Assembly (NCBI RefSeq): GCF_000423045.1 | Contig: NZ_AUHF01000001.1 | Location: 310,001 to 374,000 of the forward strand | DNA: 64,000 nucleotides | Direction: 5' to 3' | DNA from: Christiangramia portivictoriae DSM 23547 | Lineage (GTDB): Bacteria > Bacteroidota > Bacteroidia > Flavobacteriales > Flavobacteriaceae | Part shown: piece after piece, positions 11,488 through 20,982 of the stretch | How positions within the stretch are numbered: the stretch's first letter is position 1 | Layout of the letters: each line of letters opens with the position of its first letter | Position numbers and translations under genes: made by a program | The notes under the pieces: generated by a model | Database searches by the model: none | Told to the model about the DNA's origin: nothing | The model's input: the letters and a program-made list of their open reading frames with translations, nothing else

Positions 11488-11844
11488 CTAATTCAGCTCA
11501 GCACCAACAGCAACAGAACAGTCATGTCCCGGCTGCCCGTGTGGAGGATTTATTTTTGGAGTAGCGCTCTGCATCCTAACAGGACTGGTGGTCATTGGCT
11601 GGGCAGTAGTATTTCCCTCGCTGGTGAGCGGAGCTCCTACGGGCAATTCGCAACGATGACCTTCCACGCCGTGGGCGGGATTATACTTCAGGTCACTGCT
11701 CGCTTGCATATTAGTCTTCATGGAGTTAGCAGTGCTTAGTGTTTCTTTTTCTTCGGAAGGTTTTTCTTCTTTCTTCTTCTCGTCACAGGCAGTAAATGCT
11801 ATGAACAAAAGACTTAAAAAACTGATCTTAATTAACTTAAACAT
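11488..11844 (-). CDS. small lipoprotein with two PxHGxxGHxC repeats
   Basis: This is a 118-residue lipoprotein: the signal peptide ends FIAFTAC (Cys20) and is followed by a lysine/glutamate-rich linker. The mature part holds two copies of one motif, NPAHGVEGHRCELPVGAPL and NPPHGQPGHDCSVAVGAEL. Each has two conserved His and one Cys separated by glycines, and 30-40 low-complexity Ser/Thr/Met-rich residues lie between them. The His/His/Cys arrangement suggests a metal or haem site, but that is only an inference. It lies nine bases after the DUF1028 gene, so it is probably co-transcribed with it. Confidence 0.75.
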   Translation of the reverse strand: MFKLIKISFLSLLFIAFTACDEKKKEEKPSEEKETLSTANSMKTNMQASSDLKYNPAHGVEGHRCELPVGAPLTSEGNTTAQPMTTSPVRMQSATPKINPPHGQPGHDCSVAVGAELN

Positions 11845-11853
11845 ATGGTTATC

Positions 11854-12837
11854 TTATTTTGTGAGTGTCTCTAATTCTTCTTCTGAAATATTCAGCAGTC
11901 CCGATGCTGGCAACCTGCTGGTCATTTCTTTCCAGTTTTCATCTGCAGCGAAAACTTTTTCAAATATAGGTCTGGCTTCTTCCATCCTGCCGCTGTTGGC
12001 CAGTGCTACCGCTTTCCAGTACTTCATTTCAAGGTTATCGGGAAACATTTTTTCAGCTGCTCCATATTCTTCCAGGGCTTTTTCCATGTCGTTTGCTTCC
12101 ACGGCAAGGTCTCCTTTATTCATATGCTCGTAGGCACGATGAACCTTCAGAAGTCTTTCCAGTTCCTGGATTGGAGTTTCGTGATCATCTACTCGAAGAT
12201 CTACTTTTTTATCTTCCCAGCTTTTATCAGTTTTTTCAGGACCTACAACAATAAGCGCGGCAGATTGTTTTCCACGAATGTCACCACCTGCCTGTTGAGC
12301 TGCCATCATCACGGCTACCACTCTTTCAGCCAGGGGAAGATGAGCATTGGAAGCATAGGCATTCGCCATCGCAGGAACCACCTTTTCATTCAGCATCATG
12401 TTTGCCTGTACAGAGAAATTATTTCCCTGAATATCTCCTGCAGCCTGAACACATTTGTCTCCGGTGTGAGCAGAAACAGTTCCTTTTACATCCAGAAATG
12501 CAACCTGGCGGAAAGCACGACCTTCATCTTCATCCACCATTTTGGCCAGGGCTATATCTGCTGGCATTCCATTTTCCATTAATTCAAGACCCTGTGGACC
12601 ATAGGCCGGGTTAACAAAAGACTGAGTAGCAACCACTCCTACGCCAGATTTTCCCCAGGAAACGATCGATCCTACTGAAAACCAGTGACTTTGTACTCCA
12701 ACGGCCATTTCCCCGGTAACAGTATCCCTGGCTACAATGGAAAACGTGTGCGCAAAAGCGCTTTTATCATGCCCAATATGCTGAGCCTGAGTGCTGAAGA
12801 CTACTAAAGAGAAAACAGCGAATACTAATTTTTTCAT
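11854..12837 (-). CDS. DUF1028 (Ntn-hydrolase-like) protein with TPR tail
   Basis: This is a 327-residue secreted protein with a signal peptide (KKLVFAVFSLVVFSTQAQ). The DUF1028 domain covers about residues 25-225, with HTFSIVARDTVTGEMAVGVQS, GKSGVGVVATQSFVNPAYGPQG, AHTGDKCVQAAGDIQGNNFS and QAGGDIRGKQSAALIVV. About 85 C-terminal residues form TPR-like helices (AYEHMNKGDLAVEANDMEKALEEY and YWKAVALANSGRMEEARPIF). The family has an Ntn-hydrolase-like fold with no settled substrate. The gene leads a two-gene unit with the PxHGxxGHxC lipoprotein. Confidence 0.9.
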   Translation of the reverse strand: MKKLVFAVFSLVVFSTQAQHIGHDKSAFAHTFSIVARDTVTGEMAVGVQSHWFSVGSIVSWGKSGVGVVATQSFVNPAYGPQGLELMENGMPADIALAKMVDEDEGRAFRQVAFLDVKGTVSAHTGDKCVQAAGDIQGNNFSVQANMMLNEKVVPAMANAYASNAHLPLAERVVAVMMAAQQAGGDIRGKQSAALIVVGPEKTDKSWEDKKVDLRVDDHETPIQELERLLKVHRAYEHMNKGDLAVEANDMEKALEEYGAAEKMFPDNLEMKYWKAVALANSGRMEEARPIFEKVFAADENWKEMTSRLPASGLLNISEEELETLTK

Positions 12838-12935
12838 ACCTGTTGAACTTAAAGTCTAAAGATATAGAATAAGACTGAAAATTTTAGAAATATGTAATGC
12901 TGAAGTCAACTGCTAATTTTATAAATTCGTTTCAT

Positions 12936-13007
12936 GGCCTCATAGTTCAATGGATAGAATAGAAGTTTCCTAAACTTTAGATCCAGGTTCGATTCCTGGT
13001 GAGGCTA
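12936..13007 (+). tRNA. tRNA-Arg (anticodon CCT)
   Basis: The cloverleaf can be drawn by eye. The acceptor GGCCTCA pairs with TGAGGCT, with one G-T pair at the end. A short D arm contains AATGGATA. The anticodon stem GAAGT/ACTTT encloses the loop TTCCTAA (anticodon CCT), and the T arm is CCAGG-TTCGATT-CCTGG. CCA is not encoded. A near-consensus -7 element, TAAATTCG, lies at 12922-12929. No repeated 3' fragment, as would mark an insertion, is seen nearby. Confidence 0.93.
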
Positions 13008-13352
13008 CAATTTTTGATCATCAGCCATTCCAGGCGAGAGGCCCACGACTCTTAAAATTTAAAGGACCATTGCTGCCTCTGGTAGTAATCAACCTAGCGA
13101 ATTTTAATAATTTATATGCTCTTTTCGATGCGGAGTTCGTTTTCTGATGAATGTTAAATTGTTTATAAGTGCTTCTAAGGCAGCGTTTATGGTTCCTGCG
13201 TTATTCCATAGCTGTTTATATCATTATGATATGAGACTATGATTACCTTGTTAGCAGGAAATTATATTCGTAATTTAAAATGCCCGAAGCAGCCCTACCT
13301 GTAAACTATTTTTTAAACAGTAGTGCCCTATCTGCTACATAGTATTTTAGCT
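13008..13352. other. intergenic stretch after tRNA-Arg, no gene seen
   Basis: No supported gene is visible in these 345 bases. A perfect 7-bp inverted repeat, ATATCAT-T-ATGATAT, lies at 13218-13232. The rest is A/T-rich with no long open frame and no clear terminator. Confidence 0.6.
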
Positions 13353-13580
13353 ATGAAATCAAGCGTATTTTCGAATCCTCAGGACGAAATCAAAATCGAC
13401 AAACAGGTCCATTATTTCTCTGTTCTAACCAAAGTTCTTTTTTTAATCGCAATTAGTCTTCTCGTGTTTCTTATTACTTCAAGTACGTATGCAGATGCTA
13501 CCTTAGTAAACCAGAAACAGAATTATGAGGAATCAAACGTAAGTGGGTCGCCTAAGCTCAGTCCGCCAGCTCCTTACTAA
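13353..13580 (+). CDS. small single-pass membrane protein, unknown
   Basis: This is a 75-residue open frame. It has a charged N-terminus (MKSSVFSNPQDEIKIDKQ), one strong membrane helix (VLFLIAISLLVFLITS, about residues 30-46) and a polar Pro/Ser-rich tail ending PPAPY. I chose the ATG at 13353. The frame can be extended to a GTG at 13323, but that adds nothing recognisable. No family is recognised. The gene is isolated between the tRNA-Arg region and the HAD hydrolase gene, with no clear terminator. It could be a chance frame, although the helix and the charge distribution look real. Confidence 0.45.
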   Translation: MKSSVFSNPQDEIKIDKQVHYFSVLTKVLFLIAISLLVFLITSSTYADATLVNQKQNYEESNVSGSPKLSPPAPY

Positions 13581-13650
13581 AATAGCTATTTACTTATAGA
13601 AATCTCAGCTCAAATTTCGGGAGTAAGATTCGTATTTTTAAAAAAAAATT

Positions 13651-14316
13651 ATGAAACGTACTCTAAAAGCACTCATTTTTGATGTAAATGAAACCCTTCT
13701 TGATCTATCCCCTTTAAAGGAAAGTATCAATACGACCCTGGGAAATGAATTTGCAGCCGAGATCTGGTTTGCTGAATTATTGCAATATTCCCTAGTAGAG
13801 ACGGTCAGCGATACCTACCACGACTTTAGTGAAATAGCTCAGGAGGTTTTGAGAATGAACGCCCTGAAATATCATTTAGAACTTTCCGAAGAAGAATTAC
13901 AGCAAACTTTGAAACCCATTACCAGTCTTAATGCCTATCCTGATGTGATGCCAGGTTTAAAGGATTTAAAAAGTTCTGGCTTTAAATTAATAGCTTACAG
14001 CAACGGTAAACCAGAAGTGCTCCGCAAACAATTGGAATTTGCAAAAATTGATCATTTCTTCGATCATATTGAAAGCGTTGAGTGTGCGAGGAAATACAAA
14101 CCTCATCTTGATAGCTATCAGTATGTTGTGAATGTTTCCGAAGAAAAAAAGAGTGACTGCATGATGGTTGCCGCTCATGGCTGGGATATCGCAGGAGCAG
14201 GAAGGGCTGGATTACAAACGACTTTTGTACGAAGACAGGGTAAATTCCCATACCGCCTTGCGAAGGATCCGGATCTTATGGTTGAGTCAATTAAAGAACT
14301 GGCAAAAGCATTATAA
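13651..14316 (+). CDS. haloacid dehalogenase type II / HAD hydrolase
   Basis: This 221-residue cytoplasmic HAD-superfamily hydrolase resembles L-2-haloacid dehalogenases. Motif I is FDVNETLLDL, with the nucleophile Asp10. Motif II is IAYSNGKPEVL, motif III is the Lys in RKYKPHLDSY, and motif IV lies in MVAAHGWDIAGAGRAGLQT. The RRQGKFPYRL segment is typical of this branch. The length matches the family. The true substrate may be a haloacid or a phosphate ester. It stands alone, followed by a strong terminator, and converges on the large outer-membrane gene. Confidence 0.9.
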   Translation: MKRTLKALIFDVNETLLDLSPLKESINTTLGNEFAAEIWFAELLQYSLVETVSDTYHDFSEIAQEVLRMNALKYHLELSEEELQQTLKPITSLNAYPDVMPGLKDLKSSGFKLIAYSNGKPEVLRKQLEFAKIDHFFDHIESVECARKYKPHLDSYQYVVNVSEEKKSDCMMVAAHGWDIAGAGRAGLQTTFVRRQGKFPYRLAKDPDLMVESIKELAKAL

Positions 14317-14343
14317 AAAAAGCCACACGATAAGTGTGGCTTT
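14317..14343. terminator. intrinsic terminator between convergent genes
   Basis: AAAGCCACAC pairs perfectly with GTGTGGCTTT around a GATAA loop. It has A and T runs on the two sides, so it can serve the HAD gene (+) and, less well, the convergent gene (-). Confidence 0.85.
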
Positions 14344-14362
14344 AATATTATAGGTGTTGTGA

Positions 14363-17300
14363 CTAGAAGTCAAAATTCACGGTGAAGTTCAAACGACCTC
14401 CTTCGTCTCCAACATAATATCCAATATTACCAGTAAAGGCTTTGAAAGCATTTATGAAAATGGATCCCCCAACATTAGAGTGCCATTCATCACTATCATC
14501 TTCATCTACCCAAACTCTACCGTAATCATACCCAATACTTGCTCCCATACGAATAGGGATAAAATTGGTTCTGAACTGGGCGATTCCGCTGCGAATGTCG
14601 ATATTCTGGTAGAATGCATATTTACCGTTGAAACGTTCATTCCGGTAACCTCTTAGGGTGTTTCTATTACCACCACCAAGCGTTGCTGCATGATAGAACT
14701 CATACTCATCTCCAAGAATAGCCTCACCACCAATCTTTGTCGCGATCGCTGCAAATCCACTTTCGTGTAAAGGATAGTTCAAAGACAGCATTGGTCTCAC
14801 ATATGCGAACCTATTGTCGTACTCGTCGATGTTACTTTTATAACCAGCCGTTAGATCGAGCTCGATCCCTCTTGATGGAAATGCGACTCTGTCTTTATTA
14901 TAGTAATTATAATTTACCTCTGCGCCCGCGTACAATTGTTCGTCAAAGACAACATTTGAAGGATCGAAAGTTTCAGCTACAATTCTATTAGCGTCATAAG
15001 AAACCTGTTTAGACTCGATCATCGGCTTTAAGCTAAAGAATACATTTTTATTCTTTCTATAGATTAAAGATGGTGCAAGTCTCCATTGTTCAATTCTTAC
15101 CCGGTTATAATCCCTTGAAACATCATCATCGTCATATTCTGTATCGTTACCTGTTCCAAAATAGTTAATTACAAAATTGGGGCTGGAGTAATAAGCATCC
15201 AGACCAAAGTTCCATTTATAGAATATATTCGCGAATTCTCCGTAGTAACCCACATCAAAACCCTGGGTTGCGAAGTAATAATTTGCAGAAAGATTGTGTT
15301 GAGTAGTAAAAGGATTTCGCACCAGTCCGTAGGTTGTAAATGTGTTCTTTACTCCCAAACTAAATCCCTGATCTGAATTGAAATCGGCACTCGGAAAAAA
15401 GGTAAACTGGTTGCTTTTTCTCTTTTTAGGATCATAATTGTTGATATCGTAGGAATCAACAAGCATTTTGTTTGCTCCAGGAGTTTTGATCGTATTATTC
15501 TTGCTCTTGTAATCGTAGAGTTTCGCTTTTCGTTTATTCTGAAAATCATAAACATCATTCTCTTCACCACCAATAACTTTAAGCTTTACCAGGGAAGATC
15601 CATCACCTACGATCCTGAATTCATCATCGCCGTCAAGTCCATAGATCCATACCTCTTTAGTTTCGTTACTGTTGTATGTTTTTTGTGCTACCACCTTGCC
15701 ATCTTCATTGGTAAGATCTATTTGAGTAATACCGTCTGGTTTACGAGTTATAAGAAAGGCGTCATCGTCCTCGGTTCCCAGGAAAATGTCAAATTTCACG
15801 AGGTAGTCATAGTATTCGCGGGCGATCTCCATCATGTTGCCACGTCTTACCTGAAGGGTGCTTTTGATGTCTTTTACATACTCATCGCTGGCAATATCTG
15901 CAGGAAGTACGTCAAAAGCTTCCTGAATAACTTCATCTGTAAGCGTTTTCTGAAGGTATTCCGCCTGCTCTTTCCAGGTTTCCCAGTTATTTTCTCTAAT
16001 CACTGCTTTATCCAGTGGATATCCTGCGTGGTTGAACCATTTTGTTCTTTTTACAGTTTCAGTAAAAGGTTCCATCGCTCGAATTTGAGGGAAACCTACC
16101 CGAAGCAGGGAAAGTATAAAGCCATCGGTTTTAGAAAATACCTGGTCACGATCTTTGGCGATAGGAAGATAGCGCTTCTTACCATCTTCATCCTCAAACT
16201 CTGCCCATTCGTATTGTCCTTCATGCCTGTCCCAGTCTCCCAGGAACATATCCAGTAACCTCGCGCGTATATAGATCTCTTCATCTACATAAGCTTCTTT
16301 GGACTCCTGCATTTCCAGCAATAGATCTGAAGAGTTCAGGATATCTTTGGCGCCATCAAATATGGGTAGATCTTTATTTTCGTCTCCTATGTGTGCTTCG
16401 AACATATAGAGTTCATCTCCATATTCTTCATTGTACACGCCCAATGCTTCCTGCTTCGGCACATAATAAAGTTCAGAATTGGGATGAAAGATATCCAGTT
16501 CATCCATAAATTGTCCCGCCGGGAATGTTCCGTAGGGAAAAGCTGTGGTATAAAAATCCTGTATATAACGCTCAGCTACCGTGTTTTCCAAATAATCTTC
16601 TACGTAATGATTGGTGATCACGGTAGTTTGTAAAAACTGAAGTGCACTCTTTTTCAAAGCTCTCATGGTATATTCGTGACCATCGTCGTCTATGAACCCA
16701 AGCGATCTGGACTGGTGCCCACCACCGGCGCCCAATACTTTCATATTCCCTGGAATGGTGTCCAAATAAAGTACCGGGAATTCAAATTGTTTGCTGTACA
16801 GGGATCTGTAATGTTCTCCCCACAGAGCTTTATAGAGTCCGTCTTTATCGGTTTCTTCTTTGGTATAAACAGAAGCAGTGGTAGTTTTGCCTAACCTGGT
16901 TTCAGGCCACTCAACTTCATCTAAAGTCGGTCGTTCCCTAGCGATATCGTAGCTATAAATTTGTTCCTGACCCTGAGGAGAGACCGTAAAATATTCTACG
17001 TTCGAAGCCCCGTTTTTATAAATATTGATCTTCGCATAACCAAGGTTGTAATCCACAAAATCGCCTTCTTCTTTATCTGGTCTTGCTTTTGCGATCTCTT
17101 TGGTAACACCTGTAATGATCTGTTCGACCCCATCATCATTTACGAACTGAAGATTTCTATCTTTTCCGGAAAGGAAGATGACATCATTATACTGCCTTGC
17201 GAGGGCTTCAAGACTTCCCATTAATCTCTTTAGGTCTGGATTTCTGCTTGTTTGCGATCCAGAACCCAAGATCTTTTCAAAGAATCCTATTTTGGTTTGG

Positions 17301-17977
17301 GTAAGAACCGGATGATGAACTGCCACGAGCACTGTTTTTCTCTGGCTGTCTTCCAGTTCATCATTAAATTCGTCCAAGAACTGCAGTCTTGTTTTAATCT
17401 CACATTTATTATTAATATATGGATGGTCGTCCCAGTTTTCTAGATACCATTGGGAATCTATCATGATAAGCTGAACATCGTCGCTAAGACTTTCACTCTC
17501 AATAGGGCAACCATCATTAGGCCAGAAATCAGACTCAATGGTATCCTGTAAAAAAGATTCCAGGTCATCTATATTATCTGGAGCATCTTCCTGCCATTCA
17601 TTGTAACCAGGGGTAAAGATTATTTTACCGTTAAAACTTTTGATCCTGTCCAGTAGATTTTTTTTCAAATCCTCTTCCACCTTCGAGCGACCATTGTCTT
17701 TATCTGGAAATCCGCCTTCTGGTACGATGTTTCCAACCAGGACGAGGCTGTTAGAATCATTTTCCTGCGAAGATCTTACGATTTGATCGAGTATCTGTGC
17801 GTTGTCTTCATTTGAACGAAGTCCGGTATTGGAGGTTACATAAACAGAGTGAATAACCTCTTTGGATGCTGTCTGTGAATTTCCGGTCCAAGTTCCCAGA
17901 ATTGCCAGTAGTAAACCAAAAAATAAAGTTTTCTTGCCGGCTTGTGTGTGTAGGGTTTGTTTAGTAATTATGCTCAT
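14363..17977 (-). CDS. outer-membrane fusion: degenerate metallophosphoesterase domain plus BamA/Omp85-like barrel
   Basis: This is a 1204-residue exported protein with a signal peptide around residues 15-36 (KTLFFGLLLAILGTW). Residues of about 40-350 align with the calcineurin-like phosphoesterase domain of flavobacterial proteins of this architecture. A long middle region follows, and about 300 C-terminal residues form an Omp85/D15-type barrel (GGGNRNTLRGYRNERFNGKYAFYQN and a final NFTVNFDF). The catalytic motifs are altered: the GDAG position reads SNTG, GDN reads GN, GNHDW reads GYNEW and GHxH reads GKDR. Only VHHPVL is kept. The reading frame is intact, so it is probably a structural or binding pseudoenzyme rather than a phosphatase. 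The role is unknown. Confidence 0.85.
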   Translation of the reverse strand: MSIITKQTLHTQAGKKTLFFGLLLAILGTWTGNSQTASKEVIHSVYVTSNTGLRSNEDNAQILDQIVRSSQENDSNSLVLVGNIVPEGGFPDKDNGRSKVEEDLKKNLLDRIKSFNGKIIFTPGYNEWQEDAPDNIDDLESFLQDTIESDFWPNDGCPIESESLSDDVQLIMIDSQWYLENWDDHPYINNKCEIKTRLQFLDEFNDELEDSQRKTVLVAVHHPVLTQTKIGFFEKILGSGSQTSRNPDLKRLMGSLEALARQYNDVIFLSGKDRNLQFVNDDGVEQIITGVTKEIAKARPDKEEGDFVDYNLGYAKINIYKNGASNVEYFTVSPQGQEQIYSYDIARERPTLDEVEWPETRLGKTTTASVYTKEETDKDGLYKALWGEHYRSLYSKQFEFPVLYLDTIPGNMKVLGAGGGHQSRSLGFIDDDGHEYTMRALKKSALQFLQTTVITNHYVEDYLENTVAERYIQDFYTTAFPYGTFPAGQFMDELDIFHPNSELYYVPKQEALGVYNEEYGDELYMFEAHIGDENKDLPIFDGAKDILNSSDLLLEMQESKEAYVDEEIYIRARLLDMFLGDWDRHEGQYEWAEFEDEDGKKRYLPIAKDRDQVFSKTDGFILSLLRVGFPQIRAMEPFTETVKRTKWFNHAGYPLDKAVIRENNWETWKEQAEYLQKTLTDEVIQEAFDVLPADIASDEYVKDIKSTLQVRRGNMMEIAREYYDYLVKFDIFLGTEDDDAFLITRKPDGITQIDLTNEDGKVVAQKTYNSNETKEVWIYGLDGDDEFRIVGDGSSLVKLKVIGGEENDVYDFQNKRKAKLYDYKSKNNTIKTPGANKMLVDSYDINNYDPKKRKSNQFTFFPSADFNSDQGFSLGVKNTFTTYGLVRNPFTTQHNLSANYYFATQGFDVGYYGEFANIFYKWNFGLDAYYSSPNFVINYFGTGNDTEYDDDDVSRDYNRVRIEQWRLAPSLIYRKNKNVFFSLKPMIESKQVSYDANRIVAETFDPSNVVFDEQLYAGAEVNYNYYNKDRVAFPSRGIELDLTAGYKSNIDEYDNRFAYVRPMLSLNYPLHESGFAAIATKIGGEAILGDEYEFYHAATLGGGNRNTLRGYRNERFNGKYAFYQNIDIRSGIAQFRTNFIPIRMGASIGYDYGRVWVDEDDSDEWHSNVGGSIFINAFKAFTGNIGYYVGDEGGRLNFTVNFDF

Positions 17978-18170
17978 TAATGGTAGGAGTTTGATTGAAT
18001 TCAGTATAGTAGTAAGCTATTAACCTTCAAAAAAATCTAAATAATTTAGGATGTCATAGCTCTTTATAATACTTTAACAACCACTCCTAAATATTTTACT
18101 AATTAAGGAACATCTGCTTTTGTCCAGGCCTCAATTTAAATTTAACGTGTTTGATTTTCAGCATTCAGGA

Positions 18171-20960
18171 ATGCTAAAACTGCTTTTTATAAGCATACTG
18201 ATCTGCAGTAATCTGCAAGTATCTGGGCAGGAACTGCCGCCGGTTACAAATTTTAGTCCTAACGATTATTCCGCAGGTAACCAGAACTGGATGATTTCCC
18301 AGGCGGCCAACAAGAACCTGTATTTTGCAAACAGCACAGGTCTGCTCGAATATAACGGCGAACGCTGGAGATTATACCCGGTGCCCAACAAATCCATCGT
18401 GAGATCTGTAAAGGTTGTAAAGGATAAGATTTTTACGGGTGCTTACATGGAAGCGGGATACTGGAGTCCTACGGAAACCGGAGAGCTGGTTTTCCGAAGT
18501 CTTATTAAAAAGTTTCCCGGTCTTAGGGATGGTGAACAATTCTGGGATATAGAATATATCGATGAGCAGGTTATCTTCAGAAGTTTTGCAGGTATTTATC
18601 TGTATGATCCTGAACAGGATGAAGTCAATAAAATGGAGAATCTATCGGGGATGCCAATTTCCAATATTTTTAATTTTGAAGGCGAACTTTATTTCCAGTT
18701 AGTTAATGAAGGCCTGTATAAATTTGAAAAAGGTCAGCCCAGACAGATCATCGATGGGCAACAACTGGGCGATATGGCGATCATGCATTTATACGACCAG
18801 GAGAAAGATGGTCTTTCATTTATCACCGGGAATTCAGAATTCTACAGGCTTCGCTCAGGCAAAATAAGTCCATTCAACCAGCAGTTGAGCGAGAGCATTG
18901 GCAAACCTAACGCGCTGGATGCCTTAAATCTTACAAACGGAAATCTGGTACTCGGTACAGTAGGAAGCGGAGTGCTGGAGATCGATCCTGCCGGCGAAAT
19001 TATTGGCAAATTTGATCAGGATAATATCTTGCAGAATAATACCACTCTGGATTTGCACCTGGATCAATCTGGTAATGTTTGGGCGGGTCTTGATTTCGGA
19101 ATAAGTATTATAGATCTGGGTTCATCCTTTAGGTCGTTTCAAGATAACCGGGGCAAGGTAGGTTCTGTATACGATTCGTTCGAAAAAAAGAATTCACTGT
19201 ATCTGGGTACGAACCAGGGTTTGTATGTAAGAATGAACCCATCTGAAGATTTTCAGCTTATACCGGGAACAAACGGGCAGGTGTGGTTCCTGGAAGAGAT
19301 CGATGGCAATTTGTTTTGTGGTCATAACAACGGAACATTCCTGGTGGAGGGTGCGACTGCTACTAAAATCAGTGAGCGCCTGGGAACCTGGATCGTGAAG
19401 AAGTACAGGGATGATATTTACATTCAGGGCCATTATAATGGAATCAGTTTCCTGAGAAAAGAGCAGTCAGGTTTTAAGGATCTGCCTATGCTGGAAAATT
19501 TTCCGCATTCCTCTAAAAGCATCGTGGTTGCTGATGATCTTAGCATATGGATTGGCAACGAGCATAAAGGAGTTTTTAACCTTCAGCTAAATGAGTCTTT
19601 AAACAAAGTGTCTAATACAAACAATTATAAATTCGAAGAGGAGTCTGGTATTACATCTGGAGTATTTCAGTTTAATGATCATTTGTATTACAGTAGCCTG
19701 AGCAGCATTTTTAAATTTAATGAGGAAGCTGATGGCTTTGAGCAGGATAACGCATTAAATAAACTGGTAAGTGATCTAAACAGGGTTTCCGGCCGAATGA
19801 TCGTGGAACAGGATGATAAGCTATGGGGCTTTTCCGAAGAAGGAACCTTTTCTATAGAACCTGAGGGAATCGGCAGTGATTATAAGCTTGAATATATTTT
19901 TATCGACCAGGATTATCGAAATATTGCGGTGGGTTACGAGAATATCACTAAACTAGATAACCGCAGGTATTTACTGGGTGTGGCGAATGGATATATAAGT
20001 TTCGACGCTTCAGCAACCGATCCTGATTTTGAGGACTTTGAGATAAGTATCGACCGTATTACCGCCAGTTCTGTGGACTCTCTCGGAGTTTCCCTTGATT
20101 CTACGGAAGAGATCGTGCTTCCATTCCAGCGAAATAATCTGAATTTTGAGTTTAGCGCTCCGGTTTTCAAAAAGTATACGAAAGCGAAATACAGTTACCG
20201 GTTGACGGGTCTTTCCTCCAACTGGAGTAACTGGAACGAGGCGCACGAAGTCTCTTATGAAAACCTGAATTTTGGTGATTATACATTTGAAGTGAAGGCG
20301 AAGGTTGGTAATTTTGAGACAGCACCTGCGTCCATAACATTTAAAGTAGAAAGGCCTTTGTTTCTGAGTGCGGCGGCTATTATTTTCTATATAGTGATAT
20401 TTCTTCTATTGCTATATGCAGTTCATTTGATGAATAGAAGACATCACCGCAAGAATTTAGCTGAAAATGAGCGGGCTCTTAAGCTGAAGAATCTGGAGGC
20501 CGAAAAAGAGATCATAAAACTGCAAAATGAGAAGCTGGAACAGGACATGGCGGGAAAGAACCGTGAGCTTGCGGTAACGACCATGAGCCTTATCAAGAAG
20601 AACGAATTTCTTACCAAGGTAAAGGATGAGTTAAAAGAATACGAAAAGACGGGTAAAGTTCAATCTGTGATCAAAACTATAGACAAGAATATTAGTGAAG
20701 AGGACAACTGGAAATTCTTTAAAAAGGCTTTTAGCAATGCCGACAAGGATTTCTTTAAAAAGATTAAATCCAGACACCCGGAACTTACCTCCAACGATCT
20801 CAAACTTTGTGCTTATTTGAGATTGAATCTTAGCTCTAAAGAAATTGCTCCACTACTAAATATTTCTGTGAAAAGTGTGGAAATTAAACGATATCGTTTG
20901 CGTAAAAAGATGAATCTTGATCGCGAAACAAATTTGACAGAGTATATTCTATCTCTATAA
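18171..20960 (+). CDS. triple-tyrosine/LuxR-type membrane regulator of the glycan locus
   Basis: This is a 929-residue sensor-regulator with a signal peptide (MLKLLFISILICSNLQVSGQ) and a periplasmic propeller of repeated strands (YNGERWRLYPVPNKSIVRSV). A Y_Y_Y-like domain follows around residues 655-725 (YSYRLTGLSSNWSNWNE), then one membrane helix near 730-752, a cytoplasmic coiled coil, and a LuxR/GerE-like helix-turn-helix (LRLNLSSKEIAPLLNISVKSVEIKRYRLRKK). It has no histidine kinase or receiver domain, so it would act directly, as in SusR-type regulators. I chose ATG 18171 because it opens the signal peptide; the frame extends upstream to a TTG at 18120. It is 240 bp upstream of susC on the same strand and probably activates it on sensing the glycan. 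Confidence 0.88.
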   Translation: MLKLLFISILICSNLQVSGQELPPVTNFSPNDYSAGNQNWMISQAANKNLYFANSTGLLEYNGERWRLYPVPNKSIVRSVKVVKDKIFTGAYMEAGYWSPTETGELVFRSLIKKFPGLRDGEQFWDIEYIDEQVIFRSFAGIYLYDPEQDEVNKMENLSGMPISNIFNFEGELYFQLVNEGLYKFEKGQPRQIIDGQQLGDMAIMHLYDQEKDGLSFITGNSEFYRLRSGKISPFNQQLSESIGKPNALDALNLTNGNLVLGTVGSGVLEIDPAGEIIGKFDQDNILQNNTTLDLHLDQSGNVWAGLDFGISIIDLGSSFRSFQDNRGKVGSVYDSFEKKNSLYLGTNQGLYVRMNPSEDFQLIPGTNGQVWFLEEIDGNLFCGHNNGTFLVEGATATKISERLGTWIVKKYRDDIYIQGHYNGISFLRKEQSGFKDLPMLENFPHSSKSIVVADDLSIWIGNEHKGVFNLQLNESLNKVSNTNNYKFEEESGITSGVFQFNDHLYYSSLSSIFKFNEEADGFEQDNALNKLVSDLNRVSGRMIVEQDDKLWGFSEEGTFSIEPEGIGSDYKLEYIFIDQDYRNIAVGYENITKLDNRRYLLGVANGYISFDASATDPDFEDFEISIDRITASSVDSLGVSLDSTEEIVLPFQRNNLNFEFSAPVFKKYTKAKYSYRLTGLSSNWSNWNEAHEVSYENLNFGDYTFEVKAKVGNFETAPASITFKVERPLFLSAAAIIFYIVIFLLLLYAVHLMNRRHHRKNLAENERALKLKNLEAEKEIIKLQNEKLEQDMAGKNRELAVTTMSLIKKNEFLTKVKDELKEYEKTGKVQSVIKTIDKNISEEDNWKFFKKAFSNADKDFFKKIKSRHPELTSNDLKLCAYLRLNLSSKEIAPLLNISVKSVEIKRYRLRKKMNLDRETNLTEYILSL

Positions 20961-20982
20961 CCTTTACAACTATATAAAATAA

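Noticed and set aside
12124-12582. 152-codon open frame antisense to the DUF1028 gene
   Set aside because: The DUF1028 domain and TPR tail are well conserved in the minus-strand frame, and this frame looks random.
12936-13352. Integration site at tRNA-Arg
   Set aside because: No second copy of the tRNA 3' end and no integrase were found nearby.
15683-16258. 191-codon open frame antisense to the large outer-membrane protein gene
   Set aside because: It lies fully inside a real 1204-codon gene and its protein has no coherent domain, signal peptide or repeat.
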